This document shows, piece by piece, positions 32,859 to 42,506 of a DNA stretch of 64,000 nucleotides (within the stretch, counting starts at the first letter, position 1; each line of letters starts with the position of its first letter). The translations under genes were made by a program, and so were the position numbers. Source of the DNA: Egicoccus sp. AB-alg2 (GTDB lineage Bacteria > Actinomycetota > Nitriliruptoria > Nitriliruptorales > Nitriliruptoraceae); assembly GCF_041821065.1 (NCBI RefSeq), contig NZ_JBGUAX010000002.1:186001-250000 (forward strand), given 5' to 3'. Below the pieces are notes generated by a model that was not told the DNA's origin, made no database searches, and saw nothing but the letters and a program-made list of their open reading frames with translations.

Positions 32859-33646
32859 GGCTTCGCCGAACGATACGCCACCCCCGCCGCCACCGCGCCC
32901 AGCACCGTGAAGGCGACCAGCGGCCAGACGTGGCCCGACGCGGACCCGACATCGATCTGCGCCAGCGCGAGCTGCGACAGGTGGTAGGTCGGCAGGACCG
33001 GCGCCAGGTACTCGCCCACGAACGCCGGCAGCTGCTCCAGCGGGATCCACAGCCCCGAGGCGACCGCCGCCGGGATGTAGATCGCGTTCAGGATCGCGGT
33101 CGTGGCGTTGGGCGTCGCGAGGAAGCCGACCGCCAGCGCCACCAACGCGAACGGCCAGGCCGCGGCGACCAGGACCGCCGACAGCCGCAGCCACGTCCCT
33201 GCCGCCATGTCGAGCGAGCCGAGTGCCGCCGCCACGCCGGTCATCGCCAGCAGCACCCCCAGGGAGTACGGCATGGTGGCCAGCACCTTGGCCAGCAGGG
33301 TCACCGGCAGGGGCGTCGCCGTGACCCGCTTGTGCCGCAGCCATCCCCGCTCACGGTCGTCAGCGACCCCGATGCCGGGGTTGAGCAGCGTGACGCCCAG
33401 CACCCCGAAGGTGCCGAACGTGGCCAGCATGCGCGTACCGACCGTGACGCCGCCGGCCTCCTCGCCGCCGTAGAGGCCGGCGAAGAGGGCGAAGAACCCG
33501 ACCGGCATCGCGATGGAGAAGAACAGGCCGGTCGGCTCGCGCAGGATGCTCAGCAGTTCGTCGCGGACCTCGACGCGCAGCAGCCGGGCGAGCTGACGGA
33601 GCTCGCTGCCCGTCCGCGGGCGGGCGGTGACGTGGGTGGCGGTCAT
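32855..33646 (-). CDS. ABC-2 type transporter permease
   Basis: A 263-residue membrane protein with six predicted helices: LLSILREPTGLFFSIAMPVG FFALFAGLY, then FGTFGVLGVTLLNPGIGVAD, the cytoplasmic ERGWLRHKRVTATPLPVTLL motif typical of ABC-2 permeases, and IYIPAAVASGLWIPLEQLPA. It pairs with the upstream ATPase, overlapping it by 4 bp. Exported substrate is unknown; drugs, lipids or antimicrobial peptides are usual for such systems. Confidence 0.92.
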   Translation of the reverse strand: MTATHVTARPRTGSELRQLARLLRVEVRDELLSILREPTGLFFSIAMPVGFFALFAGLYGGEEAGGVTVGTRMLATFGTFGVLGVTLLNPGIGVADDRERGWLRHKRVTATPLPVTLLAKVLATMPYSLGVLLAMTGVAAALGSLDMAAGTWLRLSAVLVAAAWPFALVALAVGFLATPNATTAILNAIYIPAAVASGLWIPLEQLPAFVGEYLAPVLPTYHLSQLALAQIDVGSASGHVWPLVAFTVLGAVAAGVAYRSAKP

Positions 33647-34566
33647 GCGGGCGTCTCCTCGAGGTCCAGTTCGCGTGGGTTGTCGGTCGTGCCGGTGAGG
33701 TGGAGCAGGGCCTGCTCGAGGCTGGCGCCCTCGACGCGCAGGTCGCGCAGCCCGGGATCGGCCGCGAGGAGGTCCCGGACCAGGTCCTCCATGTCGGTGC
33801 CGGTCAGCCGCACGAGGTCACCGGTGTGTCGGACGTCGGTCACCCCGCGCAGGCTGCGCAGTCGTTCCGCGTCGAGGCTGGTCCGCGCGGTGACGGTGCG
33901 GTCGGGCAACAGGGCGGCCAGTTCGGCAGGCGCCCCCTCGCCGACGACCCGGCCGCCGCCGAGGACGACGACGCGGTCCGCGACCGCGGCGGCCTCCTCG
34001 ACGAGGTGGGTGGTGACGAGGATCCCGGTGCCGCGGTCACGCCGTGACTGCAGGGTGCGCCAGAAGGCGCGACGCGCACACACGTCCAGACCGACGGTCG
34101 GCTCGTCGAGCAGCAGCAGGTCAGGGTCGGCGACCAGGCCCATCGCGAGCTGCAGACGTTGCTGCTGGCCGCCCGACAGCTTGCCGGCGCGCCGTCCGTG
34201 CAACCCGGTCAGCTCAACCTCCTCGAGGACCGCGTCGGCCGCGGACGCCGGCACGGCAGCGCGTACGGCGGCACCACGCACCAACTCGCCGACCGTAAGG
34301 GTCCGGGGGAAGCCGATCGACTGCTGCACCACCCCGAGTCGACGGCGGGTGGCGGCCCGCCGCGGGTCGCCGCCCGCTACGCGGACGCCACCGGCCTGCA
34401 CGGCCAGCAGGCCGGTCGCCAGGCCGATCAGCGTCGTCTTGCCGGCGCCGTTTGGGCCGAGCAGCGCCACGCACTCGCCGGGTTGGACCCGCAGGTCGAC
34501 GCCGTCGACCGCGAGCGTGGTGCCGTAGCGGTGCCGCGCGGCGGTGATGTCCAGGACGGGTTCCAC
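33643..34566 (-). CDS. ABC transporter ATP-binding protein
   Basis: A 307-residue ATPase with Walker A GPNGAGKTTLIGLA, Q-loop VVQQSIGF, signature KLSGGQQQRLQLAMGL, Walker B LLLLDEPTVGLD and the H-loop TTHLVEEA, followed by an 80-residue C-terminal domain as in DrrA/NatA exporters. It begins a four-gene operon (ATPase, permease, kinase, regulator), each overlapping the next by 4 bp. Confidence 0.94.
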   Translation of the reverse strand: MEPVLDITAARHRYGTTLAVDGVDLRVQPGECVALLGPNGAGKTTLIGLATGLLAVQAGGVRVAGGDPRRAATRRRLGVVQQSIGFPRTLTVGELVRGAAVRAAVPASAADAVLEEVELTGLHGRRAGKLSGGQQQRLQLAMGLVADPDLLLLDEPTVGLDVCARRAFWRTLQSRRDRGTGILVTTHLVEEAAAVADRVVVLGGGRVVGEGAPAELAALLPDRTVTARTSLDAERLRSLRGVTDVRHTGDLVRLTGTDMEDLVRDLLAADPGLRDLRVEGASLEQALLHLTGTTDNPRELDLEETPA

Positions 34567-34651
34567 GTCGGTGACTCCATTCGTTCCTCGTCGCTGAGGA
34601 CCATCGCCGCTGGCGCGCGACGGCGGCAGTCGCCGTCGTCAGGTACCGGCC

Positions 34652-34665
34652 GTGACAACTGTCAC
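34652..34665. promoter_or_regulatory. Palindrome, candidate operator for the DesR-like regulator
   Basis: GTGACA-AC-TGTCAC is an almost perfect palindrome lying 86 bp upstream of the ABC ATPase start in the divergent region shared with the ppdK operon. NarL-type regulators bind such sites as dimers. A regulator of the plus-strand genes is an alternative. Confidence 0.5.
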
Positions 34666-34810
34666 ACGGGTCGGCCGGCCGATGTGCTCGGGCCTTCCGC
34701 CCCTGTGTCGACGACGCGCGCGGACGGACCTTGTGAGTGCGCCGCGGGCCGGGCCGCGACACCGGCCGGCACCGGCGACCCGGCACCGGCGGCGCGAGAG
34801 GAGGCCCGCC

Positions 34811-35104
34811 ATGCGATCACTGTGGGAGTCGCACCGCACCACCGTCGCCTTCGGCATCGCCGTCACGACGCTCGTGCTGGGCGTGGGCGCCTTCGCGTTG
34901 CTCGACGCCGCACACCTCCACCCCGCCCGCGCGGTCGTGCTGGCGCTGCTGTTCGTCGTGTTCGCCAGCGCATGCACCGCCATCGTGCTGTTCGAGGAAC
35001 GCCGACCGCGCACCGACGCCGACCGCCGCCGCGGGCGCACCGACGGCGCGGAGCCGGGCCGGCGCACCGCACCGACCGACCCACGCAGGAGGATCGACGT
35101 ATGA
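34811..35104 (+). CDS. Small membrane protein upstream of ppdK
   Basis: A 97-residue protein with two transmembrane helices (VAFGIAVTTLVLGVGAFALL and AVVLALLFVVFASACTAIVL) and a long basic, disordered C-terminus rich in Arg, Asp and Pro. GAGAGGAGG lies 6 nt before the ATG. Its stop overlaps the ppdK start (ATGA), so the two are co-translated. No family is recognised. Confidence 0.7.
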   Translation: MRSLWESHRTTVAFGIAVTTLVLGVGAFALLDAAHLHPARAVVLALLFVVFASACTAIVLFEERRPRTDADRRRGRTDGAEPGRRTAPTDPRRRIDV

Positions 35105-37782
35105 CCACGACCGCTGCCCCACGTCGCTCGGCGCCCCGGTCAGCGGGCCCGCCGCTGCGCTGGATCCGCCGCTTCACCGAGGGCAGCGCGGACCAGCGCT
35201 TCCTGCTCGGTGGCAAGGGTGCCAACCTCGCCGAGATGACCCGCATGGGCCTGCCGGTCCCGCCCGGGTTCACGATCACGACCGAGGCGTGCCTGGCGTA
35301 TCTGAAGACCGGCGGGTTCCCGGACGGGCTCCTCGACGAGCTGCGCGTCGTGGTCGCCGAGCTCGAGGAGGAGATGGAGCTCGCGTTCGGCGCCGTCGGG
35401 GCGCCGCTGCTGTTCTCCGTGCGCTCCGGCGCCGCCTTCTCCATGCCGGGCATGATGGACACCGTGCTCAACCTGGGGTTGAGCCGCGACTCGCTGAAGG
35501 GCCTGGCCGCCAGGACCGGCGACCCCTGGTTCGCCGCCGACGCCTACCGCCGGCTGCTGGAGCTGTACGCCCACATCGTGCTGGACGTCGACGAGGACGT
35601 CCTGCACCGCGCGATGCGCGGCGTGCTGGACCTGTACGGGGCCAAGGACGCCAGCGCACTGGACCTGATCGGCCTGCAGGACCTGGTCGGCGTGCTGGAG
35701 GTCACCATCGCCGACCAGACCGGCGCGTCGTTCCCCGCCGACCCGTGGATCCAGTTGGAGCAGGCCATCGCGGCCGTGTTCCGCTCCTGGAACGGCCGGC
35801 GGGCGCGGGACTACCGCCGCGTCGAGGGGATCTCGGACGATCTCGGCACGGCCGTCAACGTGCAGGTCATGGTGTTCGGCAACGCCGGCATCGACTCCGG
35901 CACGGGTGTCGCGTTCACCCGCGACCCCGCCACCGGCGAGCGGCAGGCCGTCGGCGACTTCCTGCTCAACGCCCAGGGCGAGGACGTCGTCGCGGGCGTG
36001 CGCAACACCGAACCGCTGCACCAGCTCGCGACCCACTTCCCGGACTGCGCCGCGCAGCTGCACGAGGTCATGGAACGCCTCGAACAGCACTACCTCGACA
36101 TGTGCGACGTCGAGTTCACCATCCAGCACGGCCGGCTGTTCATGCTGCAGACCCGCGTCGGCAAGCGCACGGCGCTCGCCTCGCTGCGCATGGCCGTCGA
36201 GATGGCCGACGAGGGCCTGATCGACCGGGCGACGGCCGTGCGCCGCTTCCGTCCGGACGAGCTCGAGCGGCTGCTGCACCCGCGCTTCGACCCGGCGGCC
36301 GACGTGCAGGTGCTCACCAAGGGGCTCCCGGCGTCGCCGGGCGCCGCGTCCGGCCGCGTCGTGTTCGACGCCGACCGGGCCGAGGCGCTGGCCAACGCCG
36401 GTGAGGACGTCCTGCTCGTGCGGACCAACACCTCCCCGGCCGACTTCCACGGCATGGTCGGCGCCAAGGGCATCCTCACCAGCCGCGGCGGCCTCGTCAG
36501 CCACGCCGCGGTGGTGGCCCGCGGCATGGGCAAGCCGGCCGTGTGCGGCGCCGAAGACCTCGTCATCGACTGGCACGGCCGGTACGCGACCATCAACGGC
36601 GTGCACATCGAGCCGGGCGACCTGCTCTCCATCGACGGCACCACCGGCGAAGTCGTGCTCGGCCGGGTCCCGGTGCTGCCACCGGCGGCCCCGCCGGAGC
36701 TCGACCGGCTGCTCGGCTGGGCGGACGAGCTGCGTCGCATGGCCGTGTTCGCCAATGCCGACACCGCGGCCGACGCGGCCACGGCGCGCGCGGCGGGGGC
36801 CGCGGGCGTCGGGCTGTGCCGTACCGAGCACCAGTTCCTCGGCGACCGGCTGCACCTCGTGCAGGCGGTGATCCTCGCCGACGACGAGGCGGCCCGCCGG
36901 CCAGCGCTCGCGGCTCTGGAGGAGGTGCAGGAGCGCGACTTCGTCGAGCTGCTGGCGGCGATGGACGGCCTGCCCGTGACCGTGCGCCTGCTCGACCCGC
37001 CGCTGCACGAGTTCCTCCCGAACGTCGAGGAACTGCTCGTCGCCGACGCCAGGGGCGAGCTGCGCGGCACGGAACGTCGGCTGCTGGAGGCCGCCCTCGA
37101 CTGGCGCGAGGTCGACCCGATGCTCGGCATCCGCGGGGTCCGGCTCGGGCTGCTGCTACCGGGGCTGTACGCGACCCAGGTCCGGGCACTGCTGCGCGCG
37201 GCCGCAGCGCGCCGGCGCGCGGGCGGCGACCCTCGGGTACGCATCATGATCCCGCTGGTGATCGGTACCGGCGAGCTGTCGGCCGCCATCGCGCTGGTCC
37301 GGGAGGCGGCCGCGGCCGTCACCGCGGAGATGGGCGAGGAGATCCCCTTCGAGGTCGGCGCCATGCTGGAGACCCCGCGCGCCGCGCTGCTGGCCGGCGA
37401 GCTCGCCCCGCTGGTCGACTTCTTCTCCTTCGGCACGAACGACCTCACCCAGATGACGCTGGGGTTGTCGCGTGACGACGTCGAGGCGCGCCTCATGCCC
37501 TACTACCTGGAGCACGGCCTGCTGGCCGCCGACCCGTTCCGCACGCTGGACGCCTCGGGGGTCGGCGAGCTGGTGCGGCTGGCGGCCGAGCAGACCAAGC
37601 AGGCCGCTCCGTCCGTGGAGCTGGGGGTCTGCGGCGAGCACGGCGGTGACCCGGACTCCATCGCGCACTTCCACCGGTACGGCCTCGACGAGGTGTCGTG
37701 CTCGCCGGGCCGGGTGCTCGTCGCCCGGCTGGCGGCCGCCCACGCCGCGTTCACGGAGGCCGACGCCGACCGCGACCGGTGA
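35101..37782 (+). CDS. ppdK: Pyruvate, phosphate dikinase
   Basis: An 893-residue enzyme interconverting pyruvate + ATP + Pi and PEP + AMP + PPi. The ATP-grasp region has FLLGGKGANLAEMTRMGLPV and FSVRSGAAFSMPGMMDTVLN; the swivelling domain carries the phospho-histidine in SRGGLVSHAAVVARGMGKPA; the PEP domain has GVGLCRTEHQFL, FFSFGTNDLTQMTLGLSRDD and GVCGEHGGDP with the catalytic cysteine. In most relatives the His region is GGMTSHAAVVAR; the regulatory threonine two residues before the His is valine here. Confidence 0.96.
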   Translation: MTTTAAPRRSAPRSAGPPLRWIRRFTEGSADQRFLLGGKGANLAEMTRMGLPVPPGFTITTEACLAYLKTGGFPDGLLDELRVVVAELEEEMELAFGAVGAPLLFSVRSGAAFSMPGMMDTVLNLGLSRDSLKGLAARTGDPWFAADAYRRLLELYAHIVLDVDEDVLHRAMRGVLDLYGAKDASALDLIGLQDLVGVLEVTIADQTGASFPADPWIQLEQAIAAVFRSWNGRRARDYRRVEGISDDLGTAVNVQVMVFGNAGIDSGTGVAFTRDPATGERQAVGDFLLNAQGEDVVAGVRNTEPLHQLATHFPDCAAQLHEVMERLEQHYLDMCDVEFTIQHGRLFMLQTRVGKRTALASLRMAVEMADEGLIDRATAVRRFRPDELERLLHPRFDPAADVQVLTKGLPASPGAASGRVVFDADRAEALANAGEDVLLVRTNTSPADFHGMVGAKGILTSRGGLVSHAAVVARGMGKPAVCGAEDLVIDWHGRYATINGVHIEPGDLLSIDGTTGEVVLGRVPVLPPAAPPELDRLLGWADELRRMAVFANADTAADAATARAAGAAGVGLCRTEHQFLGDRLHLVQAVILADDEAARRPALAALEEVQERDFVELLAAMDGLPVTVRLLDPPLHEFLPNVEELLVADARGELRGTERRLLEAALDWREVDPMLGIRGVRLGLLLPGLYATQVRALLRAAAARRRAGGDPRVRIMIPLVIGTGELSAAIALVREAAAAVTAEMGEEIPFEVGAMLETPRAALLAGELAPLVDFFSFGTNDLTQMTLGLSRDDVEARLMPYYLEHGLLAADPFRTLDASGVGELVRLAAEQTKQAAPSVELGVCGEHGGDPDSIAHFHRYGLDEVSCSPGRVLVARLAAAHAAFTEADADRDR

Positions 37783-37798
37783 TGCTGTCAGACCGCCC

Positions 37799-37830
37799 GG
37801 AGCGGCCGGCGCCTTGCGCCCGGCCGCTCC
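37799..37830. terminator. Bidirectional hairpin terminator between ppdK and the MscS gene
   Basis: GGAGCGGCCGG (37799-37809) and CCGGCCGCTCC (37820-37830) form a perfect 11-bp stem with a 10-nt loop. It lies 17 bp after the ppdK stop and 34 bp from the end of the convergent MscS gene, so it can serve both. Confidence 0.8.
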
Positions 37831-37863
37831 GCGGCCCATGCCGGCCGCGTGCGGACGTGGCCC

Positions 37864-39093
37864 TCAGGCGCGACCGTCCCCGTCGGCTTCCACCAGCGGA
37901 CGGTCGGCCTCGTCGGTCGGCAGCAGCTCGGCCAGCTCGTTGGGCGCCCCCGTGTCGCCCTGCTTGGAGGCCCGGACCGCCCGCTCGAGCTTGCTCTCCG
38001 GCGGTACCGGCATCCGGTAGGGCGCGGCGTCGGCGGTCCCCACCGCGACCGGCTGCTCGGTGCGGAGCCAGACGGTCCGCTGCGCGAACGGGATCTCCAC
38101 CTCGGCGGCATCGAACGCGTTCTTGATCCGTCGGCGCAACTCGCGGCCGATGGCCCACTGCTCCCCCGGCTTGGTCTTGATCACCAGCCGCAGGTCCACG
38201 CTGTCGGTGCCCAATGCCTGCACGCCCCACACTTCGGGCTCGTCGAGGAAGATCTCCTGGTAGTCCGGCTCGTGCGCCATCTCGCGGGCGACCCGCTGGA
38301 TGAGCTCGCGGGCGACGTCGATGTCGGTGCCGTAGGCGACGCTGACGTCCAGCAGCGCCCGCGCCCACTCCTGGCTCATGTTCCCGACCCGCCGGATCTC
38401 GCCGTTGGGTACGTGCCAGAGCGTGCCCTCGACGTCGCGGATGCGGGTGCTGCGAAGCGTCACGCCCTCGACCACCCCGGTCGCCTCGCCGACGTTCACG
38501 ACGTCGCCGACGCCGTACTGGTCCTCGATGAGCATGAAGACGCCCGACAGGAAGTCCTTCACCAGGTCCTGTGCACCGAAGCCCAACGCGATGCCGATGA
38601 TCCCGGCGCCGGCGATCAGTGGGCCGAGGCTGATACCGAACGTGCCGAGCGCCATGGTGATCGCCACCACCCAGACGACCACGCCGATGACGCTGTTGGC
38701 CAGCGCGCCGAGTGCGTCGGCCCGCTGCGCGCGGCGCAGGGAATAGTGGGCGCGGCCCTCCTGCGGTGCGACCGCTCCACCTCGGCGTCGGCTCCGCGGC
38801 TCGTCCGGCCGCTTCGCGCGGGCGATCGCACGCCGCAGGCCGCGGCGCAGGAACCACAGCAGGGCCCAGGCGAAGACCAGGATGAGCGTGATCTGGATGG
38901 CAGGCTCGACGGCATTCTCGATGACGCCGATTGCCCAGTCCGGCAGGTCGGTGTTCTCGCCGAGCCACTCGGCCATCGGGCGCTCCACCGCGTCCGGGTC
39001 GCGTAGCGGCACCTCGGCAGGCTCGGCGCCGGTGTCACCGCCCGTGACGGCGTCCGTGGCCGGGTCCTGGGCGAGCAGCAGCCGGTCGTCCAT
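37864..39093 (-). CDS. MscS-family mechanosensitive ion channel
   Basis: A 409-residue protein. After an acidic N-terminal extension, two helices are followed by the pore helix region (LIAGAGIIGIALGFGAQDLV KDFLSGVFMLIEDQYGVGD), the classic MscS TM3 and beta-domain entry. VEGVTLRSTRIRDVEGTLWH VPNG and RRRIKNAFDAAEVEIPF complete the vestibule. It opens under membrane tension to release solutes after osmotic downshift. The acidic C-terminal tail is not conserved. AAGGAG precedes the ATG. Confidence 0.95.
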   Translation of the reverse strand: MDDRLLLAQDPATDAVTGGDTGAEPAEVPLRDPDAVERPMAEWLGENTDLPDWAIGVIENAVEPAIQITLILVFAWALLWFLRRGLRRAIARAKRPDEPRSRRRGGAVAPQEGRAHYSLRRAQRADALGALANSVIGVVVWVVAITMALGTFGISLGPLIAGAGIIGIALGFGAQDLVKDFLSGVFMLIEDQYGVGDVVNVGEATGVVEGVTLRSTRIRDVEGTLWHVPNGEIRRVGNMSQEWARALLDVSVAYGTDIDVARELIQRVAREMAHEPDYQEIFLDEPEVWGVQALGTDSVDLRLVIKTKPGEQWAIGRELRRRIKNAFDAAEVEIPFAQRTVWLRTEQPVAVGTADAAPYRMPVPPESKLERAVRASKQGDTGAPNELAELLPTDEADRPLVEADGDGRA

Positions 39094-39308
39094 GTGCGCG
39101 GCTCCTTCGGGGATCGGCCCGGCAGGCTACTGCCGGGCTTCCCACCAACCTCCAGCGACGGAGACAGGCGCGCGGACGGAACCGACGCCCGCGCGGCCGG
39201 AACCGTCGCCTGCGCGACCGTGCCCGCCCCCGACCCGTGCGCCGCCGGCACGTCACTGCGCAGCGGCACCGGACGGCCGACCGGACGAGCGCCGATCGCC
39301 CGCGAGCA

Positions 39309-39325
39309 GTTAACACCCGCGTAAC
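39309..39325. promoter_or_regulatory. Candidate GlnR box upstream of glnA
   Basis: GTTAACACCCGCGTAAC contains two AC pairs separated by exactly 9 nt (39313-39314 and 39324-39325), the AC-n9-AC pattern of actinobacterial GlnR sites. It lies about 33 bp upstream of a possible -10 (TAGCGT, 39358-39363). The rest of 39094-39308 shows no gene or clear motif. Confidence 0.5.
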
Positions 39326-39370
39326 GTCCGGGACACGGCGGTGACGCAGCTACTTCGTAGCGTCTCCATC

Positions 39371-39490
39371 CGGAAGGAAGCGCGGACCGTTCGCGATCCG
39401 CACCGGGCGGGGCGCCCTCGCCGAGCCCAACCGCGGCCGCTGCGCGTCGCGGACCGGCCGTGTCGGTCGGGGGCGCCCCGCCCCCTTCCG
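39371..39490 (+). ncRNA. Highly folded leader upstream of glnA (candidate structured RNA)
   Basis: Nested complementary arms span this segment: CGGAAGG (39371-39377) with CCTTCCG (39484-39490), and GGGCGGGGCGCCC (39405-39417) with GGGCGCCCCGCCC (39471-39483), the right arms being contiguous. A side hairpin GCGGA/TCCGC (39382-39401) sits on the left, and an apical GGCCG/CGGCC stem is possible inside. The result is a three-way-junction-like fold 80 nt upstream of the TTG start. I do not recognise it as a known riboswitch. GC-rich chance pairing must be excluded. Confidence 0.5.
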
Positions 39491-39569
39491 AACGCCGCGA
39501 GCGACGCCGTGTCCGGCCGCTGGCACCGGTGACCGTCCACCGCAGACCGATCAGCCAAGGAGCGAGAAG

Positions 39570-41003
<1,434 letters not shown>

Positions 41004-41078
41004 CCAGCACGTCAGGAGCAGGCTTCGGACCGGGTTCGGGAGCCTCCCGCTGCCTGCTGCTCCGACATCGGTCCGACA

Positions 41079-41123
41079 CGAGGGCCGAGCGCGGCGTCCA
41101 TCGCGGACCGCGCTCGGCCCTCG
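41079..41123 (+). terminator. Strong terminator after glnA
   Basis: CGAGGGCCGAGCGCGG (41079-41094) and CCGCGCTCGGCCCTCG (41108-41123) form a perfect 16-bp stem with a 13-nt loop, 75 bp after the glnA stop. It lies between convergent genes and may act in both directions. Confidence 0.82.
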
Positions 41124-41166
41124 TTCGTGCGTTCGAGGCCGCCCGGAGCGGCCGAGCCGTCAGCCG

Positions 41167-42213
41167 CTAGAAGGCGCGCCAGGCGTCAGGGAGTTGCGGC
41201 CGTCGCCGGCGGGGCGTCGCGTACAACTCCTCGAGCCGTGCGGCCACGACCGGGGGCGCGTGCTCCGCTTCTACGTAGGCTCGCCCGCGCTCAGCCACCC
41301 ATTCCCGCCGCCGTCGGTCCGAGACCAGTTCGGCCAGGACGTCACCGAACGTCTCCGGGTCCGCGGACACGACCGGCAGGTTCGGATGCCGCTCGCGAAC
41401 CTCGTCGCGTATCCGTGCGACGGCGACCTTGCCCATCGCCATCGCCTCGAGCGACAACACGCCAGCGTCGCCGCCCAGCACCTTCTCGACGACGATGTCC
41501 GCGTCCGCCATCGCCTCGAGCAGTTGGCCGTGCGAGGCATTCTCGACCAGGCGGAACTCGAACCGACCCGATCGGCGGGCGACCTCGACGCCCTGTTCGA
41601 TGAAGGCGGTCCCCTTGGTGGCCCGCCGCCGGGTCGCATGGAGGACCACTGGCCGACGTCGCCGCCGCAACCCGACATGCCGGTAGGCGTCCGGATCGAC
41701 CGGCTTCGGCACGTAGATCGCGTCGGGCGCGTAGGGCAGGTCGAGCACGCTGCCGACGGTCATGTGGTCGGCGTAGGCGGACACCAACTCGAGCCGGGCC
41801 TTGATCCGGGCTTCGTCACACGGGATGTCGGCGTGGTTGTAGAACGACCAACGATCATCCGCGGCGTGGTGGCTGGCGAGCCGGATGTCGGAACCGTGGA
41901 ACGTGAAGACGAGCCGTTTCCCGAGGCTGCTGAGCAGCGGCAGGTCCCACATCGCGGGTAGCTGGCGCCGGCCGGCGACCAGCGTCCTCGGACCATGGAA
42001 GTGGAAGATCTCGAAGCCGGCTTCGAGCGCCTCGTTCAGGCAGTCGAGGTAGGGGCCGGGCTCGCGTCCGACGTCGAAGACCCGGTCGAGCGGGAACCCA
42101 TTCGGGCTCGGCCCGTGGTTCCACACCTCGACGTGGTGCCCCCGACCGCGCAGACCTCGAGCCATGGCCCAGGCGATGTTGGCGATGTTGCTCGGGGCCT
42201 GGAGCACCCGCAT
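41167..42213 (-). CDS. Glycosyltransferase (GT4-like)
   Basis: A 348-residue GT-B fold protein. MRVLQAPSNIANIAWAMARG LRGRGHHVEVWNHG forms the first Rossmann unit, LVFTFHGSDIR is typical of GT4 acceptor domains, YVPKPVDPDAYR joins the domains, and ADIVVEKVLGGDAGVLSLEA MAMGKVAV is the donor-binding E-x7-E region. GAGGG precedes the ATG at 42213. No cluster of sugar genes surrounds it, so the acceptor is unknown; a surface or small-molecule glycoside is possible. Confidence 0.85.
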   Translation of the reverse strand: MRVLQAPSNIANIAWAMARGLRGRGHHVEVWNHGPSPNGFPLDRVFDVGREPGPYLDCLNEALEAGFEIFHFHGPRTLVAGRRQLPAMWDLPLLSSLGKRLVFTFHGSDIRLASHHAADDRWSFYNHADIPCDEARIKARLELVSAYADHMTVGSVLDLPYAPDAIYVPKPVDPDAYRHVGLRRRRRPVVLHATRRRATKGTAFIEQGVEVARRSGRFEFRLVENASHGQLLEAMADADIVVEKVLGGDAGVLSLEAMAMGKVAVARIRDEVRERHPNLPVVSADPETFGDVLAELVSDRRRREWVAERGRAYVEAEHAPPVVAARLEELYATPRRRRPQLPDAWRAF

Positions 42214-42237
42214 CGGCTTTCCCTCACGCCTCTCCGC

Positions 42238-42284
42238 CGCCGCAGCGTAGTCGCGCCCAACGCGAGTGCGTGGGCGCTGCGGCG
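42238..42284. repeat. Two-part inverted repeat between glycosyltransferase and DUF222 genes
   Basis: CGCCGCA (42238-42244) pairs with TGCGGCG (42278-42284), and inside it GCGCCCA (42253-42259) pairs with TGGGCGC (42271-42277). It lies 25 bp upstream of the glycosyltransferase ATG and may be an operator or leader hairpin. The remaining bases up to 42506 show no gene. Confidence 0.5.
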
Positions 42285-42506
42285 AACGGTGAGCGCCGCC
42301 AGGGTCGCACCCGACCGCTGCAAGCCCTACCACTCACGACAGCGCTGGAGCCTCGTCGGGCGAAACCGATGGTCTGTCGTCGCGGTCACCGCGTTGCTGA
42401 CGGCCGTCGCCGGGCTGGACCTCGAAGACGGCTTTCGTCGACGTTTCTCCACAGCTCACGAGCAACCCATCCGGGCCATGTCACACGCATCGCCGATACT
42501 GGGCCG

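Noticed and set aside
39341-39532. 63-codon open frame in the glnA leader
   Set aside because: It is Arg/Pro-rich with no ribosome-binding site, and it overlaps the strongly folded leader segment; chance is more likely.
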